Shown piece by piece: positions 1-8,860 of a DNA stretch of 64,000 bases. The position numbers were made by a program, and so were the translations under genes. This DNA is from Nitrospira sp. SG-bin1 (GTDB taxonomy: Bacteria > Nitrospirota > Nitrospiria > Nitrospirales > Nitrospiraceae), in contig LVWS01000033.1 in NCBI GenBank assembly GCA_002083365.1, positions 1-64,000 of the forward strand, written 5' to 3'. The notes beneath the pieces are model-generated. The model had not been told where the DNA came from, searched no databases, and worked only from the letters and a program-made list of their open reading frames with translations. Each line of letters begins with the position of its first letter. The stretch's first letter is position 1.

Positions 1-22
1 TTCGTCAATTTACACACGCGGC

Positions 23-78
23 TTGACATCACCACAGGTCGCGACGGCTTGACATTCGGAGAAAGGCTGTCGTACAGA
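23..78 (+). promoter_or_regulatory. Possible sigma-70 promoter region of the PuuD-like gene
   Basis: TTGACA occurs twice (23-28 and 49-54), each preceded by CGGC. The second is followed 18 bases later by TACAGA (73-78), a plausible -10 box. The downstream leader carries a strong GGAGAGGGGAG ribosome site just before the ATG at 120. The duplicated -35-like boxes might also be a repeated operator. Promoter activity is inferred only. Confidence 0.4.
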
Positions 79-119
79 AATCGGATTAGGCAGTCAACCG
101 TTCGAAGGAGAGGGGAGTT

Positions 120-707
120 ATGAAATTTCTTGAAGATCCGATGCAGACGATGGGAGTAGGATTTGCGCTCACCATCGTGTTGATCGTTATATATTTGGGT
201 TTAACGGGTATTGGCGCGGGTGAAGCGGAGTGGGCCAACATGATCCTTCGCTGGATACACTTCCTGGCCGGCATCACGTGGATTGGGCTCTTGTATTTCT
301 TCAATTTGATCAATGCCGCGTTCCTGAAAAGCCTGGACGGGCCTACCAAGAACATCGTGATCCCCAAGCTCATGCCGGCTGCGCTCAACTGGTTCCGGCA
401 CGGGGCGACGGTCACCGTGCTGGCCGGCGTCTTGCTGTATGGCCACATGTACCACAAGGGCGGCACGGGCGCTGTCGCCTTGGCGATCGGCGGGCTGCTC
501 GGCATCATCATGATGGGCAATGTCCATGGCATTATTTGGCCGAACCAGAAGAAGATTATTGCCGCCGTCACCGCGGCGGCGCAAGGAACTCCTGCACCGC
601 CTGAGATGGCCCAATGGGGACGGACTGCCTTACTGGCGTCGCGCGTCAATTTCATGTTGTCGATTCCTATGTTGTTCTTCATGGGAGCCGGCAGCCATTT
701 TCGTTAA
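120..707 (+). CDS. PuuD-like (urate oxidase N-terminal domain) haem membrane protein
   Basis: A 195-residue integral membrane protein with about five hydrophobic segments (near residues 10-30, 37-60, 92-112, 118-140 and 170-190). The pattern WIHFLAGITWIG, the paired His in GNVHGIIWP and the C-terminal FMLSIPMLFFMG segment match the membrane domain of cytochrome-c-type urate oxidase PuuD. That domain is also found alone in many bacteria that do not use urate. Here the C-terminal cytochrome c domain is absent, so urate oxidation should not be assumed; a haem-binding electron-transfer or sensory role is equally possible. The ATG at 120 is fixed by a strong GGAGAGGGGAG site. The gene is monocistronic and followed by a stable hairpin. 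Confidence 0.75.
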   Translation: MKFLEDPMQTMGVGFALTIVLIVIYLGLTGIGAGEAEWANMILRWIHFLAGITWIGLLYFFNLINAAFLKSLDGPTKNIVIPKLMPAALNWFRHGATVTVLAGVLLYGHMYHKGGTGAVALAIGGLLGIIMMGNVHGIIWPNQKKIIAAVTAAAQGTPAPPEMAQWGRTALLASRVNFMLSIPMLFFMGAGSHFR

Positions 708-716
708 AAGTTTGGG

Positions 717-751
717 CTGTTCGCCGGTAAGTTCCCTTTACCGGCGAACAG
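717..751 (+). terminator. Hairpin terminator after the PuuD-like gene
   Basis: Perfect 14-bp stem CTGTTCGCCGGTAA (717-730) with TTACCGGCGAACAG (738-751), a 7-base loop, then TTTGTGG. It starts ten bases after the stop codon. The T-run is short, so termination may be weak or bidirectional. Confidence 0.7.
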
Positions 752-862
752 TTTGTGGCAGTAGCTCGGTTTAGTTGCCTCTCTTGCGCCTCTATACCCA
801 GTATCAGGGTAGGTCACCTAGTCCTAACTGATTGAGATTCAGGCCTATTTAGCCAAGTCGCC

Positions 863-892
863 TTGACGGATGAAGAGGCGGAGCCGTATAGT
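863..892 (+). promoter_or_regulatory. Candidate sigma-70 promoter of nuoF
   Basis: TTGACG (863-868), 18 bases, then TATAGT (887-892), which puts a start near 899 and a leader of about 20 bases with TTGAGGA (905-911) before the ATG at 922. Confidence 0.45.
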
Positions 893-921
893 ACGAAGTC
901 CGTGTTGAGGACGTAAGCGGT

Positions 922-2232
922 ATGCCTATGCCTACGACTGCAGAACCACGCCTTGTGCAACAGATGGAAGGTGCTCCTTGGGAGATTGAAGGGTACCTCA
1001 AAGTGGGTGGCTATAAAGCCTGGACGCGTTGCGTGAAAGAACTGAAGGCGACTGAAGTGATCGACGAGCTGAAGAAGTCCGGCCTACGAGGGCGGGGTGG
1101 AGCAGGGTTTCCGACGGGAATCAAATGGGACAAGGTCTTGAACCACCGCGTGAAAGAGCGCTATTTCGTCTGCAATGCCGGCGAACATGAGCCGGGAACG
1201 TTTAAAGATCGTCATCTGTTGAAAACGCTGCCGCATCAGCTGATCGAAGGCTGTCTCATCGCGTCTCACACGGTACAGGCAAAAGCCTCCTTCATCTATG
1301 TGAACCATGAGTACCATGAAGAACGACAGAATCTGAAGAAAGCGTTGGCTCAAGCGAAAGAACGGGGGCTGATCGGCAAGAATGTGTTGGACAGCGGCTT
1401 CGATATAGAACTGGAAGTGTTTGAAGGCCATGGCAGCTACGTCGCCGGTGAAGAGACGGCCATGCTGGAGTCGATGCAGGGACGTCCGGCAATGCCACGG
1501 CAGAAACCACCGTTCTATCCGACCGACTTCGGCCTCTACGGCAAGCCGACTCTGGTCAATAATGTTGAGACGTTGTGCAACATACCGCGGATTCTCTCTA
1601 AAGGTGCGGGGTGGTTCATTCAAACCGGGACCGAAAAGTGCCCAGGCACCATGATGTTTTCACTCAGTGGAGCGGTCAATCGTCCCGGTGTGTACGAAAT
1701 GCCGATGGGAGTGACGATCAGAGACCTGATCGAGCAATGCGGCGGAGGGGTGCCCAACGGCCGCACGATCAAGGCGGTCTTTCCCGGCGGCCCGGCGTTT
1801 TCCATGGTGACGGCGGATCAGCTCGATTTGCCCATGGACTTCGATTCGTTGAAGAAAGCCGGGACAGGGTTGGGTTCGGCCGGTGTGATCGTCGTCGACG
1901 ATGCGACCTGCATGGTGGCTAAGACTCTGCACTTTTCCAATTTTTTCAAGAACGAAAGTTGCGGGCAATGCCCTCCCTGTCGAATGGGAACCAACAATCT
2001 CGCCGTGCTGATGGCGAAGATTGAAGCGGGACAAGGCACTCAAAAAGACCTGGACAGCATGCTGCAGCTGTGTGGATTCGTCAAAGGGACCGGGTACTGC
2101 ACCCTCGTGACCGGTGCCTCGGTCTTGGTGCAAAGCAGCCTGAAGTTGTTCCGTCACGAATACGAGGATCATATCCGGTTGCAGCGGTGTCCCTATCAGG
2201 AAGCACCGGCCGGGATGGGGGCTCATTCGTAG
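922..2232 (+). CDS. nuoF: NADH-quinone oxidoreductase subunit F (NuoF-type)
   Basis: 436 residues, the normal length of NuoF/HoxF-type flavoproteins, which bind NADH, FMN and one [4Fe-4S] cluster and feed electrons from NADH into complex I or a related soluble module. The FMN/NADH glycine-rich motif GRGGAGFPTG lies near residues 57-66. The cluster ligands are C347, C350 and C353 (SCGQCPPCR) and C393, the spacing seen in NuoF. The next gene, a [2Fe-2S] ferredoxin, starts 8 bases after the stop and has its ribosome site (AGGAG) directly at the nuoF stop, so the two are cotranscribed and probably translationally coupled. No other complex I genes are nearby. The pair could therefore be an orphan NADH:ferredoxin module or a dispersed subunit of the main complex. 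Confidence 0.88.
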   Translation: MPMPTTAEPRLVQQMEGAPWEIEGYLKVGGYKAWTRCVKELKATEVIDELKKSGLRGRGGAGFPTGIKWDKVLNHRVKERYFVCNAGEHEPGTFKDRHLLKTLPHQLIEGCLIASHTVQAKASFIYVNHEYHEERQNLKKALAQAKERGLIGKNVLDSGFDIELEVFEGHGSYVAGEETAMLESMQGRPAMPRQKPPFYPTDFGLYGKPTLVNNVETLCNIPRILSKGAGWFIQTGTEKCPGTMMFSLSGAVNRPGVYEMPMGVTIRDLIEQCGGGVPNGRTIKAVFPGGPAFSMVTADQLDLPMDFDSLKKAGTGLGSAGVIVVDDATCMVAKTLHFSNFFKNESCGQCPPCRMGTNNLAVLMAKIEAGQGTQKDLDSMLQLCGFVKGTGYCTLVTGASVLVQSSLKLFRHEYEDHIRLQRCPYQEAPAGMGAHS

Positions 2233-2240
2233 GAGAAGTC

Positions 2241-2576
2241 ATGCCGCGAGTGACCTTTCTGCATTCGAACGGGCGGAGCGGGGACGTGGAAGAGAACATT
2301 TCCCTTCTAGACGCCGCGAAAGAAGTGGGCTTCCGGTTGAATCACGACTGCGGAGGAAACGCCTCCTGCACGACCTGCCGCGTGGAGGTACAATCGGGGC
2401 ATGACCACCTCTCGGAAATCGATTTTGACGAGCAGGACCTGCTGGATCGGGAAGCGCTGACGGAGCCGTGGCATCGCCTGGCGTGCCAGGCGCGTGTCTT
2501 GGGAGACGTCGTCGTGCGTGTGCCGGAGGCCAAGTGGGAGAATCCGACGACCGCGACGACGGAGGCATGGGGTTGA
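2241..2576 (+). CDS. [2Fe-2S] ferredoxin
   Basis: 111 residues. The cysteine pattern C-x5-C-x2-C (DCGGNASCTTC) followed by a distant Cys in LACQARV is that of plant/adrenodoxin-like [2Fe-2S] ferredoxins. ATG 2241 is chosen because AGGAG lies at 2231-2235, overlapping nothing but the nuoF stop region. Cotranscribed with NuoF, it is the likely electron partner of that NADH-oxidising subunit (inference from position). The tail after about residue 95 is polar and likely disordered. Confidence 0.85.
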   Translation: MPRVTFLHSNGRSGDVEENISLLDAAKEVGFRLNHDCGGNASCTTCRVEVQSGHDHLSEIDFDEQDLLDREALTEPWHRLACQARVLGDVVVRVPEAKWENPTTATTEAWG

Positions 2577-2652
2577 TATTCGAGAGAGAGATGTTAGACT
2601 AACACTCTGGCCCGTTGATGCGGGCCGGATCGATCCATAGAGGAGGACAACG

Positions 2653-2973
2653 ATGGTTACCATTACGCCCGTGGCGGAACAGAAAATCAAGGAATTAATG
2701 GCCGAAGAAAAGGATGTGGTGGGGCTGCGAGTATATGTTCGTGGCGGTGGGTGCCACGGTTATCAGTACGGAATGGCTTTTGAATCCAAGATGGCCGAAG
2801 ATGATACGGTCATTGAAAAGGGCGAAGTGAAACTCATCATGGATTCTCAGAGTGCCCCTTTGCTGCAGGGCGCGGAAGTTGACTACGTGGACAGCGTCCA
2901 GGGTTCGGGTTTTTCGATCAAGAATCCCCAGGCCAAAACTACATGCGGCTGCGGCAGCTCATTTAGCGCATAA
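2653..2973 (+). CDS. A-type iron-sulphur cluster carrier (IscA/ErpA family)
   Basis: 106 residues, the usual size for HesB/IscA/ErpA proteins, which receive Fe-S clusters from the scaffold and pass them to target apoproteins in the cytoplasm. The three conserved ligands are present: C34 in GGGCHGYQYG, and C98 and C100 in the C-terminal CGCGSSF. The start is supported by AGGAGG about 8 bases upstream. It lies directly after the NuoF-ferredoxin pair, both Fe-S proteins, which fits a maturation role. A strong terminator follows. ErpA, IscA and SufA cannot be told apart from sequence alone here. A second family member without any cysteine lies at 26812-27120. Confidence 0.9.
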   Translation: MVTITPVAEQKIKELMAEEKDVVGLRVYVRGGGCHGYQYGMAFESKMAEDDTVIEKGEVKLIMDSQSAPLLQGAEVDYVDSVQGSGFSIKNPQAKTTCGCGSSFSA

Positions 2974-3016
2974 GAGCCACCGGATCGCGTTGGAGCGCCG
3001 ACTAGAGACCCTTCGG

Positions 3017-3054
3017 GCAAGGACCGCTCAGGCTCGAGCGGTCCTTGCTGTTTT
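3017..3054 (+). terminator. Rho-independent terminator after the A-type carrier
   Basis: Perfect 13-bp stem GCAAGGACCGCTC (3017-3029) and GAGCGGTCCTTGC (3036-3048), a 6-base loop, then TGTTTT. It separates the Fe-S genes from the queD-folE pair. Confidence 0.88.
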
Positions 3055-3080
3055 ACCATCCACAAGAGACACGCAAACGA

Positions 3081-3485
3081 ATGCCACGGACATATGTGAC
3101 GAGGCGCTACCGGTTTTGCGCCGCCCACAGGCTCCACACGGATCAGCTCTCGCCGGAGGAGAATTGGGCCGCGTTCGGAAAGTGTAATAACCCGAACGGT
3201 CATGGGCATAACTACGTGGTGCTGGTGACGATCAGGAACGGAGCGATACAGGGAATGGGCGACGTGGACCGTCTTGACCGCATCGTCAGTGAGAACATCG
3301 TCGAACGCTTCGATCATCGCGATCTCAACGGTGATCCGGCATTCGCTGCGTTGACGACCACCGGGGAGAATCTGGTCAAAGTGATCTGGGACATCTTGGC
3401 GCCGTTCCTGCCCGCCGACAGTCTGCAGAAAGTCGGGGTCATCGAGACAAGAGACAACTATTTCGAATATGCGGGCGTTACCTGA
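3081..3485 (+). CDS. queD: 6-pyruvoyl-tetrahydropterin synthase / QueD family protein
   Basis: 134 residues. The zinc ligands H16 (CAAHRLH), H41 and H43 (NGHGHNY) and the catalytic Cys C35 (GKCNNPNGHGHNY) are all present, as in PTPS/QueD enzymes that convert 7,8-dihydroneopterin triphosphate. ATG 3081 is preferred over an upstream in-frame TTG at 3045, which would fall inside the terminator tail. folE begins 15 bases after the stop. FolE makes the substrate of this enzyme, so the pair covers the first two steps towards 7-deazaguanine (preQ0/queuosine) or a biopterin. Which product is made cannot be decided without queC/queE or sepiapterin reductase in view. Confidence 0.88.
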   Translation: MPRTYVTRRYRFCAAHRLHTDQLSPEENWAAFGKCNNPNGHGHNYVVLVTIRNGAIQGMGDVDRLDRIVSENIVERFDHRDLNGDPAFAALTTTGENLVKVIWDILAPFLPADSLQKVGVIETRDNYFEYAGVT

Positions 3486-3499
3486 AACGAGAGGATGGC

Positions 3500-4147
3500 G
3501 TGAGCGAGCAACGAAAAAAGGAGAAAGGACGAGAAGCGGTGGAAGATACCGGCGGAACGGGAAAGCCCGCAGACCTGCGGGTGCTCCAGTCGCTGGTGAC
3601 GGAAATGTTGCTCGCCCTGGGTGAAAAACCCGGTCGCAACGGCTTGCTGAAAACACCGGAGCGCGTGGCCAAGGCATTGGCCTTTATGACGCAGGGCTAT
3701 CAACGCGATATCGACCATTTGTTGAACGGAGCGCTGTTTCCGATCGAATACGACGAGATGGTCATCGTCAAAGACATCGACTTCTTCAGTATGTGCGAGC
3801 ACCATCTGCTCCCGTTTTTCGGAAGAGTCCATGTCGGCTACCTGCCGAATAAGAAAGTCGTCGGCCTCAGCAAAATTCCTCGAATCGTCGATACCTTCGC
3901 TCGACGGCTACAAGTACAGGAACGATTGACGGTTCAAATCGCCGAAACGCTGAGCACCAAGTTGAACGCGCACGGCGTCGGAGTCGTCGTCGAAGCTCGG
4001 CATCTCTGCATGATGATGCGCGGAGTCGAAAAACAAAACACCGTCGCGGTCACAAGTTCCATGCTGGGAGCGTTCCGCAGTCAATCGCAGACACGCGTGG
4101 AGTTTTTGAAGTTGATCCGTCGGGGCAACGTCGGTGATTCGGACTGA
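3500..4147 (+). CDS. folE: GTP cyclohydrolase I (FolE)
   Basis: 215 residues, matching type-I GTP cyclohydrolase, which opens GTP to 7,8-dihydroneopterin triphosphate and starts folate, queuosine and biopterin synthesis. Zinc-site residues C99, H102 and C170 are visible in MCEHHLLPFFG and ARHLCMMMRG, and H101 is the adjacent catalytic-type His. The first ~25 residues are a charged, poorly conserved extension. Translation begins with GTG at 3500 shortly after the queD stop. It forms an operon with queD. A hydrolase gene converges from the other strand 15 bases downstream. Confidence 0.95.
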   Translation: MSEQRKKEKGREAVEDTGGTGKPADLRVLQSLVTEMLLALGEKPGRNGLLKTPERVAKALAFMTQGYQRDIDHLLNGALFPIEYDEMVIVKDIDFFSMCEHHLLPFFGRVHVGYLPNKKVVGLSKIPRIVDTFARRLQVQERLTVQIAETLSTKLNAHGVGVVVEARHLCMMMRGVEKQNTVAVTSSMLGAFRSQSQTRVEFLKLIRRGNVGDSD

Positions 4148-4162
4148 TTTCTCGGTGATCGT

Positions 4163-5002
4163 CTAGCGTCCTGTTTCGCTCGCCACATTCCGCACAAAGG
4201 CCCGGACGGCGTCATTGAACCTTTCGGACTGCTCCAGGTTCGTGAGATGGGCGGCAGCCGGAATGACAACCGATCGTGCCCCGGGGATCTGGTCGGCCAT
4301 GAGTGTGGCGTCTGTCGGCGGAGTGGGAAGGTCCAATTCGCCGACGATGATTTGGGTGGGACACGTGATCTGCTTCAAGAACGGAACGGAATCGGGTCGT
4401 TCAGCCATCGCCATGAGATCTCCCGCAATGCCGGTGACTTGGTTGCCCTCGATCATCGTGCGCACACGCTGAACCAGCTCCGGCCTCGCCTGGATCGTTC
4501 CGGGACTCAGTAATTTTGGGATCATGATGTCGGCGACAGCCGATGGTCCATTCTTGTAGGCGATCTGCGCCATCTGAAACCGTGCTGCTTTCCCTTCCGC
4601 GGTGTCTGCCTGCGCTCTTGTGTCGGCGAGCACCAATCCCTTTATGCGGCCCGTGTACTTTCGATGGAGCGCAAACAGGATATAGCCGCCCATGGAAAGC
4701 CCGATGAAGACGGCCTGTCGGATTGACAAGTGATTGAGCAGGCCGATCACGTCATCAGCGGCTTGCTCGAGGGTATAACACCACAGCGGTGCGTCGGATT
4801 CCCCATGCCCGCGCAGGTCAATCGTAATGACACGGAACTGCGATGAAAGCGCTTCTTCCTGCTCGCGCCACATGGTCCGGTTGAGCGGAAAGGCATGGAG
4901 GAAGACCAGCGGAAGACCGGTTCCATGATCGTTGAACGCGAGCGTGATGCCGTTGATTTGAGCCTGCACGGGCAGCTCCGTTGATTGCGGTGTTCGTACC
5001 AC
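4163..5002 (-). CDS. Alpha/beta-fold hydrolase
   Basis: 279 residues with the alpha/beta hydrolase signature: oxyanion region LVFLHAFPLNR, nucleophile elbow GLSMGG with S103, acid D224 in GELDLPTP and H252 in AAHLTNLE. Overall it resembles 3-oxoadipate enol-lactonase-like and carboxylesterase-like members. The substrate cannot be predicted. It has no signal peptide. The gene is divergent from rarA with a gap of about 77 bases that must hold both promoters. Confidence 0.82.
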   Translation of the reverse strand: MVRTPQSTELPVQAQINGITLAFNDHGTGLPLVFLHAFPLNRTMWREQEEALSSQFRVITIDLRGHGESDAPLWCYTLEQAADDVIGLLNHLSIRQAVFIGLSMGGYILFALHRKYTGRIKGLVLADTRAQADTAEGKAARFQMAQIAYKNGPSAVADIMIPKLLSPGTIQARPELVQRVRTMIEGNQVTGIAGDLMAMAERPDSVPFLKQITCPTQIIVGELDLPTPPTDATLMADQIPGARSVVIPAAAHLTNLEQSERFNDAVRAFVRNVASETGR

Positions 5003-5079
5003 CGGCGGCCGGCATGGTCAAGAGGCCGTTTGCGCACATACGACGCGGCGTATACAATCCTGCCATTCAAAGGAGTGAG

Positions 5080-6375
5080 ATGGACAACTTTCCCGATCAG
5101 GCTCCTGATCTGTTCACACCTCTCGACGGCCCTCGCACGGTCGGGGCCCCGCTCGCAGAGCGGATGCGCCCACGCACGTTCACGGATTTCGTGGGGCAGG
5201 ACGACATCACCGCGCCGGATCGACCACTACGGCGGGCCATCGAGACCGATCAGCTTTCGTCCGTGATCTTCTGGGGGCCGCCCGGTTCGGGGAAAACGAC
5301 GCTGGCTCATCTGATCGCCCGGCATACGAGCGGACACTTTGTTCCATTCTCGGCTGTGACGAGCGGCGTGCCCGAGTTACGCACCATCATCAAGGCTGCC
5401 GAGCAACGCCGATCGATCAATGGGCAACGGACCATCTTGTTTGTGGATGAAATTCACCGCTTCAACAAGGCACAGCAAGATGCCTTTCTTCCCCATGTCG
5501 AACGAGGCACCGTTGTTCTGGTCGGCGCGACGACGGAGAATCCCTCGTTTGAGATCATCAGTCCCTTGCTGTCACGGTCGTTGATTGTCGTACTCAAGCC
5601 GCTGGGGGCGGAAGCGTTGGGTCAGATTCTTGATCGTGCGCTCACCGACGTGGAACGGGGACTGGGAGGATGGAAGGCGCACGTTTCCTCGGAGGCCAAG
5701 CACCGGCTGATCGCATTCGCCAATGGTGATGCGCGGGCGCTGCTCACATCGTTGGAATTTGTGGTGATGCAAGCGCCGGCTGAAGCTGATGGGACAAGGG
5801 TCATTGATGAAGCGACGCTCGAAGCGGCGTTGGGTAAGAAGGCGCTGCGGTACGATAAAGCGGGCGAAGAACACTACAACGTGATCTCGGCTTACATTAA
5901 GAGCCTTCGCGACTCCGATGCCAATGGAGCGCTCTACTGGTTGGCGCGCATGCTGGACGCCGGCGAAGATCCGAAATTTATCGCCAGGCGGATGGTGATT
6001 TTCGCCTCCGAGGATATCGGCAATGCCGATGCGGTGGCGCTCCTCGTGGCCACCGCGGTCGCACAGGCTGTCCAATTCGTGGGACTTCCGGAGGCACAGA
6101 TCAATCTGGCTCAGGGCACCACGTACCTGGCATCACGACCCAAAGACAATGCGTCCTATGTCGGCCTCTTGGAAGCGCTCAGGGACGTACGAGCGCATGG
6201 CAATCTTGGGGTTCCCCTCCATCTGCGGAACGCGGTGACTCCTTTCATGAGAGACCTCGGCTACGGAGCCGACTACCGGTACGTCCACGACGACCCGTCG
6301 GCGCGAAGAGAGCAAACACACCTTCCTCCTCCGCTCCAAGATCGACGGTACTACCGCCCAAAGTCTCTGGAATAG
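5080..6375 (+). CDS. rarA: Replication-associated recombination protein A (RarA/MgsA AAA+ ATPase)
   Basis: 431 residues. It belongs to the clamp-loader-like AAA+ family that acts at stalled replication forks as a tetramer with SSB. Walker A GPPGSGKT (residues 66-73), Walker B ILFVDEIHRF and the sensor region GATTENPSFE are clear, and the C-terminal tetramerisation domain continues through the KDNASYV region. ATG 5080 is chosen because AAGGAG lies at 5069-5074; a longer reading from 4981 would overlap the divergent hydrolase and lacks family similarity. Confidence 0.93.
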   Translation: MDNFPDQAPDLFTPLDGPRTVGAPLAERMRPRTFTDFVGQDDITAPDRPLRRAIETDQLSSVIFWGPPGSGKTTLAHLIARHTSGHFVPFSAVTSGVPELRTIIKAAEQRRSINGQRTILFVDEIHRFNKAQQDAFLPHVERGTVVLVGATTENPSFEIISPLLSRSLIVVLKPLGAEALGQILDRALTDVERGLGGWKAHVSSEAKHRLIAFANGDARALLTSLEFVVMQAPAEADGTRVIDEATLEAALGKKALRYDKAGEEHYNVISAYIKSLRDSDANGALYWLARMLDAGEDPKFIARRMVIFASEDIGNADAVALLVATAVAQAVQFVGLPEAQINLAQGTTYLASRPKDNASYVGLLEALRDVRAHGNLGVPLHLRNAVTPFMRDLGYGADYRYVHDDPSARREQTHLPPPLQDRRYYRPKSLE

Positions 6376-6425
6376 GGCCGATTGTCCTCGTTTACATTCT
6401 TGTCTAATCGGTTATACTTAGAGTA

Positions 6426-6818
6426 ATGAAGAGAGGAGAAGGAAAAACGTCCGCCGGCGTGGCGGCCTTGAGTGAACGGAGGAAATTCGTCCGGGCAACC
6501 TTGGTCGGCTCCGCCTTGGTGTCGCCGAAAAGCGGCGGGCGTGCCTGCACCGCGGTCTTGGATAATGTTAACAAGATCGGAGCCGGGCTTCACACCAAAG
6601 ATCGTTTCCCTTCAAACGAGAAAGTCACTGTTTCCCTCGCCTTTCTCGATTCCGACGGAGCGGAACAACAGGAACGGCTCGACGGGACGGTCGCCTGGGT
6701 CAAGCCATGGGAAAAGAAAGGGTTTTTGATCGGAGTCGTCTGGGATGAATTGGTGACCAAAGAGAAGAACCGTTGGCTGTACTACTATCTCGAAGAAACC
6801 CTCAAAGCCTCCCCCTAA
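6426..6818 (+). CDS. PilZ-domain protein (possible c-di-GMP receptor)
   Basis: 130 residues. The N-terminal RRKFVR and the later NKIGAGLHT followed by GTVAWVKP and IGVVWDE match the beta-barrel layout of PilZ domains, which bind cyclic di-GMP through an RxxxR and a (D/N)xSxxG motif. The second motif is degenerate here (NKIGAG in place of a D/N-x-S-x-x-G), so ligand binding is uncertain. It stands alone between rarA and the convergent ABC-F gene. Confidence 0.7.
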   Translation: MKRGEGKTSAGVAALSERRKFVRATLVGSALVSPKSGGRACTAVLDNVNKIGAGLHTKDRFPSNEKVTVSLAFLDSDGAEQQERLDGTVAWVKPWEKKGFLIGVVWDELVTKEKNRWLYYYLEETLKASP

Positions 6819-6888
6819 CACTCTAAGCGGCCACGTCGTTACACGGTCCATCGACAACCATTGCGTCACGCCATGGTGCGGAGAGTTC

Positions 6889-8730
6889 CTACCCCATGGA
6901 CACGAGTTGTTGCTTCACGTTTTCCAGTTCCGCCGACAACGATTCCCAACGAGCGGTCAGGCGCTCGAGATCGCGTTTCCACCCTTCTTGTTCTTCGTGC
7001 AGAACGTTCCACCTGCCGAAATCTTCGTAGAGCTTGGGATCGGCCAATTCCGCTTCACGGGCCTTGATCTTGGTCTCCGCCTCGGTAATGTCCCCTTCGG
7101 CTCGCGACACCTGCTTTTCCAAGCGAGCCTGTGTCTTGGTCAGGTCTCGTCGCTCTCCACCGCGTAGTTTCGGCTGAACCTGTTGTGCCATCGCCCGCGT
7201 AGGAGCGGAAGAGGCGGGTTGTGACGGCTTCGTGAGTTCCTCGCTCGTTTCCTTGATCGATTCAAACTCCTGGGCCTTCTTCCACAGATAGTACTCATAG
7301 TCGCCGATGTAATTGCGGGCTTGTCCCTCTTCGATTTCGACGATCCGGGTGGCAATGCGAGCCAGAAACGTCGGGTCATGGGAAATGAAAATGATCGTGC
7401 CGGGAAATTCCGCCAAGGCGTCAGTGAGCACATCCACGGAGGCCGGATCCAAATGGTTCGTCGGCTCGTCGAGCAGCAGGGTATTGGCGGGTTCGACCAG
7501 CATGCGGGCCAGGGCGACCCGGTTCCGCTCACCTCCGCTCAACGCCTTAATCGGTTTTTTTTGATCCTGGCCGGAAAACAAGAAGGCACCAGCGATCCCG
7601 CGTAGAAAATTCATTTCCGCATGTTTGGTGACTTCTTCGAGCGATTCGAGAATCGAATGTTCCGGGTTCAAGGTCTCGGCCTGGTGCTGGGCAAAGTAGT
7701 GTAAGGTCACGCCATGGCCCACGGTTCTGGTGCCGGTATCGGGAGGAAGCACACCGGCGAGCATCTTCAACAGCGTACTCTTTCCTGCCCCGTTTTCACC
7801 GACGAGCGCGACGCGCTGGCCTCGCTCCACCGAGAAATCGAGCGTCTTGTAGACCACCTTCTCGCCATAGCGTTTACTCGCTCCGGCGAGGTCCAAGACC
7901 TGGCGGCCGCTGACCGACGGAAGGGGAAACCGAAATTTGACCCGCTTCGGGTCCCGCTGGATTTCAATGCGCTTGACTTTCTCGAGCTGTTTGAGACGCG
8001 ATTGTACCTGACTGGCCTTATTGGCCTGATAGCGGAACCGGTCGACGAACTTTTGAACCCGCGCGATTTCCTTGGCCTGGCGAGAGGCGGAGGCCTGCAA
8101 TTGGGCGTCTTTTTCGGCTTTCAATTCTTGGAACAGCGAGTAATTTCCACGGTACTCCTCGATCGTATGGTGCCGCAGTTCCCAAATGTGCGTCACGACG
8201 CGGTCCAGAAAGGCGGTGTCGTGGCTGATGATCAGGAGCGTCATGCCGGATTGGAGCAAGAACTGTTCAAACCACCGTTGAGTGGGTTTATCCAGATGGT
8301 TGGTCGGTTCGTCGAGCATCAAGACATCGGGGTTCGATAAGAGCAGATGCGCCAGCGCCACCCGCATCCGGTAGCCTCCGGACAGTTTCTCTACGGGACG
8401 ATGAAAATCACTCTCCGTAAACCCCAGTCCCATGAGAATGCGCTTGGCTTCGTGTTCAGGGTATTCATCCCGGTGGGCGGCATCGAGGGCGGTCTTGCCG
8501 GTGATGGTTTCCAGTTCCTGGGGGAGGTAGCCGATCCGAAGCCTGGGCCGTTTGCGGATCGAGCCCTTGTCCGGTGACTCTTCACCAAGGATCATGCGGA
8601 AGAGCGTGGTCTTCCCGGCGCCGTTGGGGCCGACGAGGCCGACTCGTGAATTGGGGCGAAGATGCGCGGAGGCTTCGCTCAACAGCACCTTCGTGGAATA
8701 TTGCTTGCTGATGGATTCTATTTGGAGCAT
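6889..8730 (-). CDS. ABC-F family ATP-binding protein
   Basis: 613 residues with two ABC ATPase domains and no membrane segments, typical of ABC-F proteins that act at the ribosome. Each half has Walker A (GPNGAGKT, GENGAGKS), a signature (LSGGYRM, LSGGERN) and Walker B (MLDEPTNHL, LLDEPTNHL). A basic, helical linker of about 80 residues lies between them. The last ~85 residues form a predicted coiled coil, as in Uup/YheS-like members. ATG 8730 is preferred to an upstream in-frame start at 8781 because GGAAGG lies at the right distance. The subfamily is not assigned. Confidence 0.9.
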   Translation of the reverse strand: MLQIESISKQYSTKVLLSEASAHLRPNSRVGLVGPNGAGKTTLFRMILGEESPDKGSIRKRPRLRIGYLPQELETITGKTALDAAHRDEYPEHEAKRILMGLGFTESDFHRPVEKLSGGYRMRVALAHLLLSNPDVLMLDEPTNHLDKPTQRWFEQFLLQSGMTLLIISHDTAFLDRVVTHIWELRHHTIEEYRGNYSLFQELKAEKDAQLQASASRQAKEIARVQKFVDRFRYQANKASQVQSRLKQLEKVKRIEIQRDPKRVKFRFPLPSVSGRQVLDLAGASKRYGEKVVYKTLDFSVERGQRVALVGENGAGKSTLLKMLAGVLPPDTGTRTVGHGVTLHYFAQHQAETLNPEHSILESLEEVTKHAEMNFLRGIAGAFLFSGQDQKKPIKALSGGERNRVALARMLVEPANTLLLDEPTNHLDPASVDVLTDALAEFPGTIIFISHDPTFLARIATRIVEIEEGQARNYIGDYEYYLWKKAQEFESIKETSEELTKPSQPASSAPTRAMAQQVQPKLRGGERRDLTKTQARLEKQVSRAEGDITEAETKIKAREAELADPKLYEDFGRWNVLHEEQEGWKRDLERLTARWESLSAELENVKQQLVSMG

Positions 8731-8860
8731 GGGCACAAACCTTCCGTCTGAAATTGAATAACGAGATCGACTGAGATGCACTCGATCGAAATGAATGGCT
8801 AGCAGGTTGGGAGGCGAGGCAGCTTGAGGAAATTAAACACAACAAACATTTTAGAATCCT

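Noticed and set aside
120..707. Urate oxidase function
   Set aside because: Only the membrane domain is present; no urate pathway genes lie nearby.
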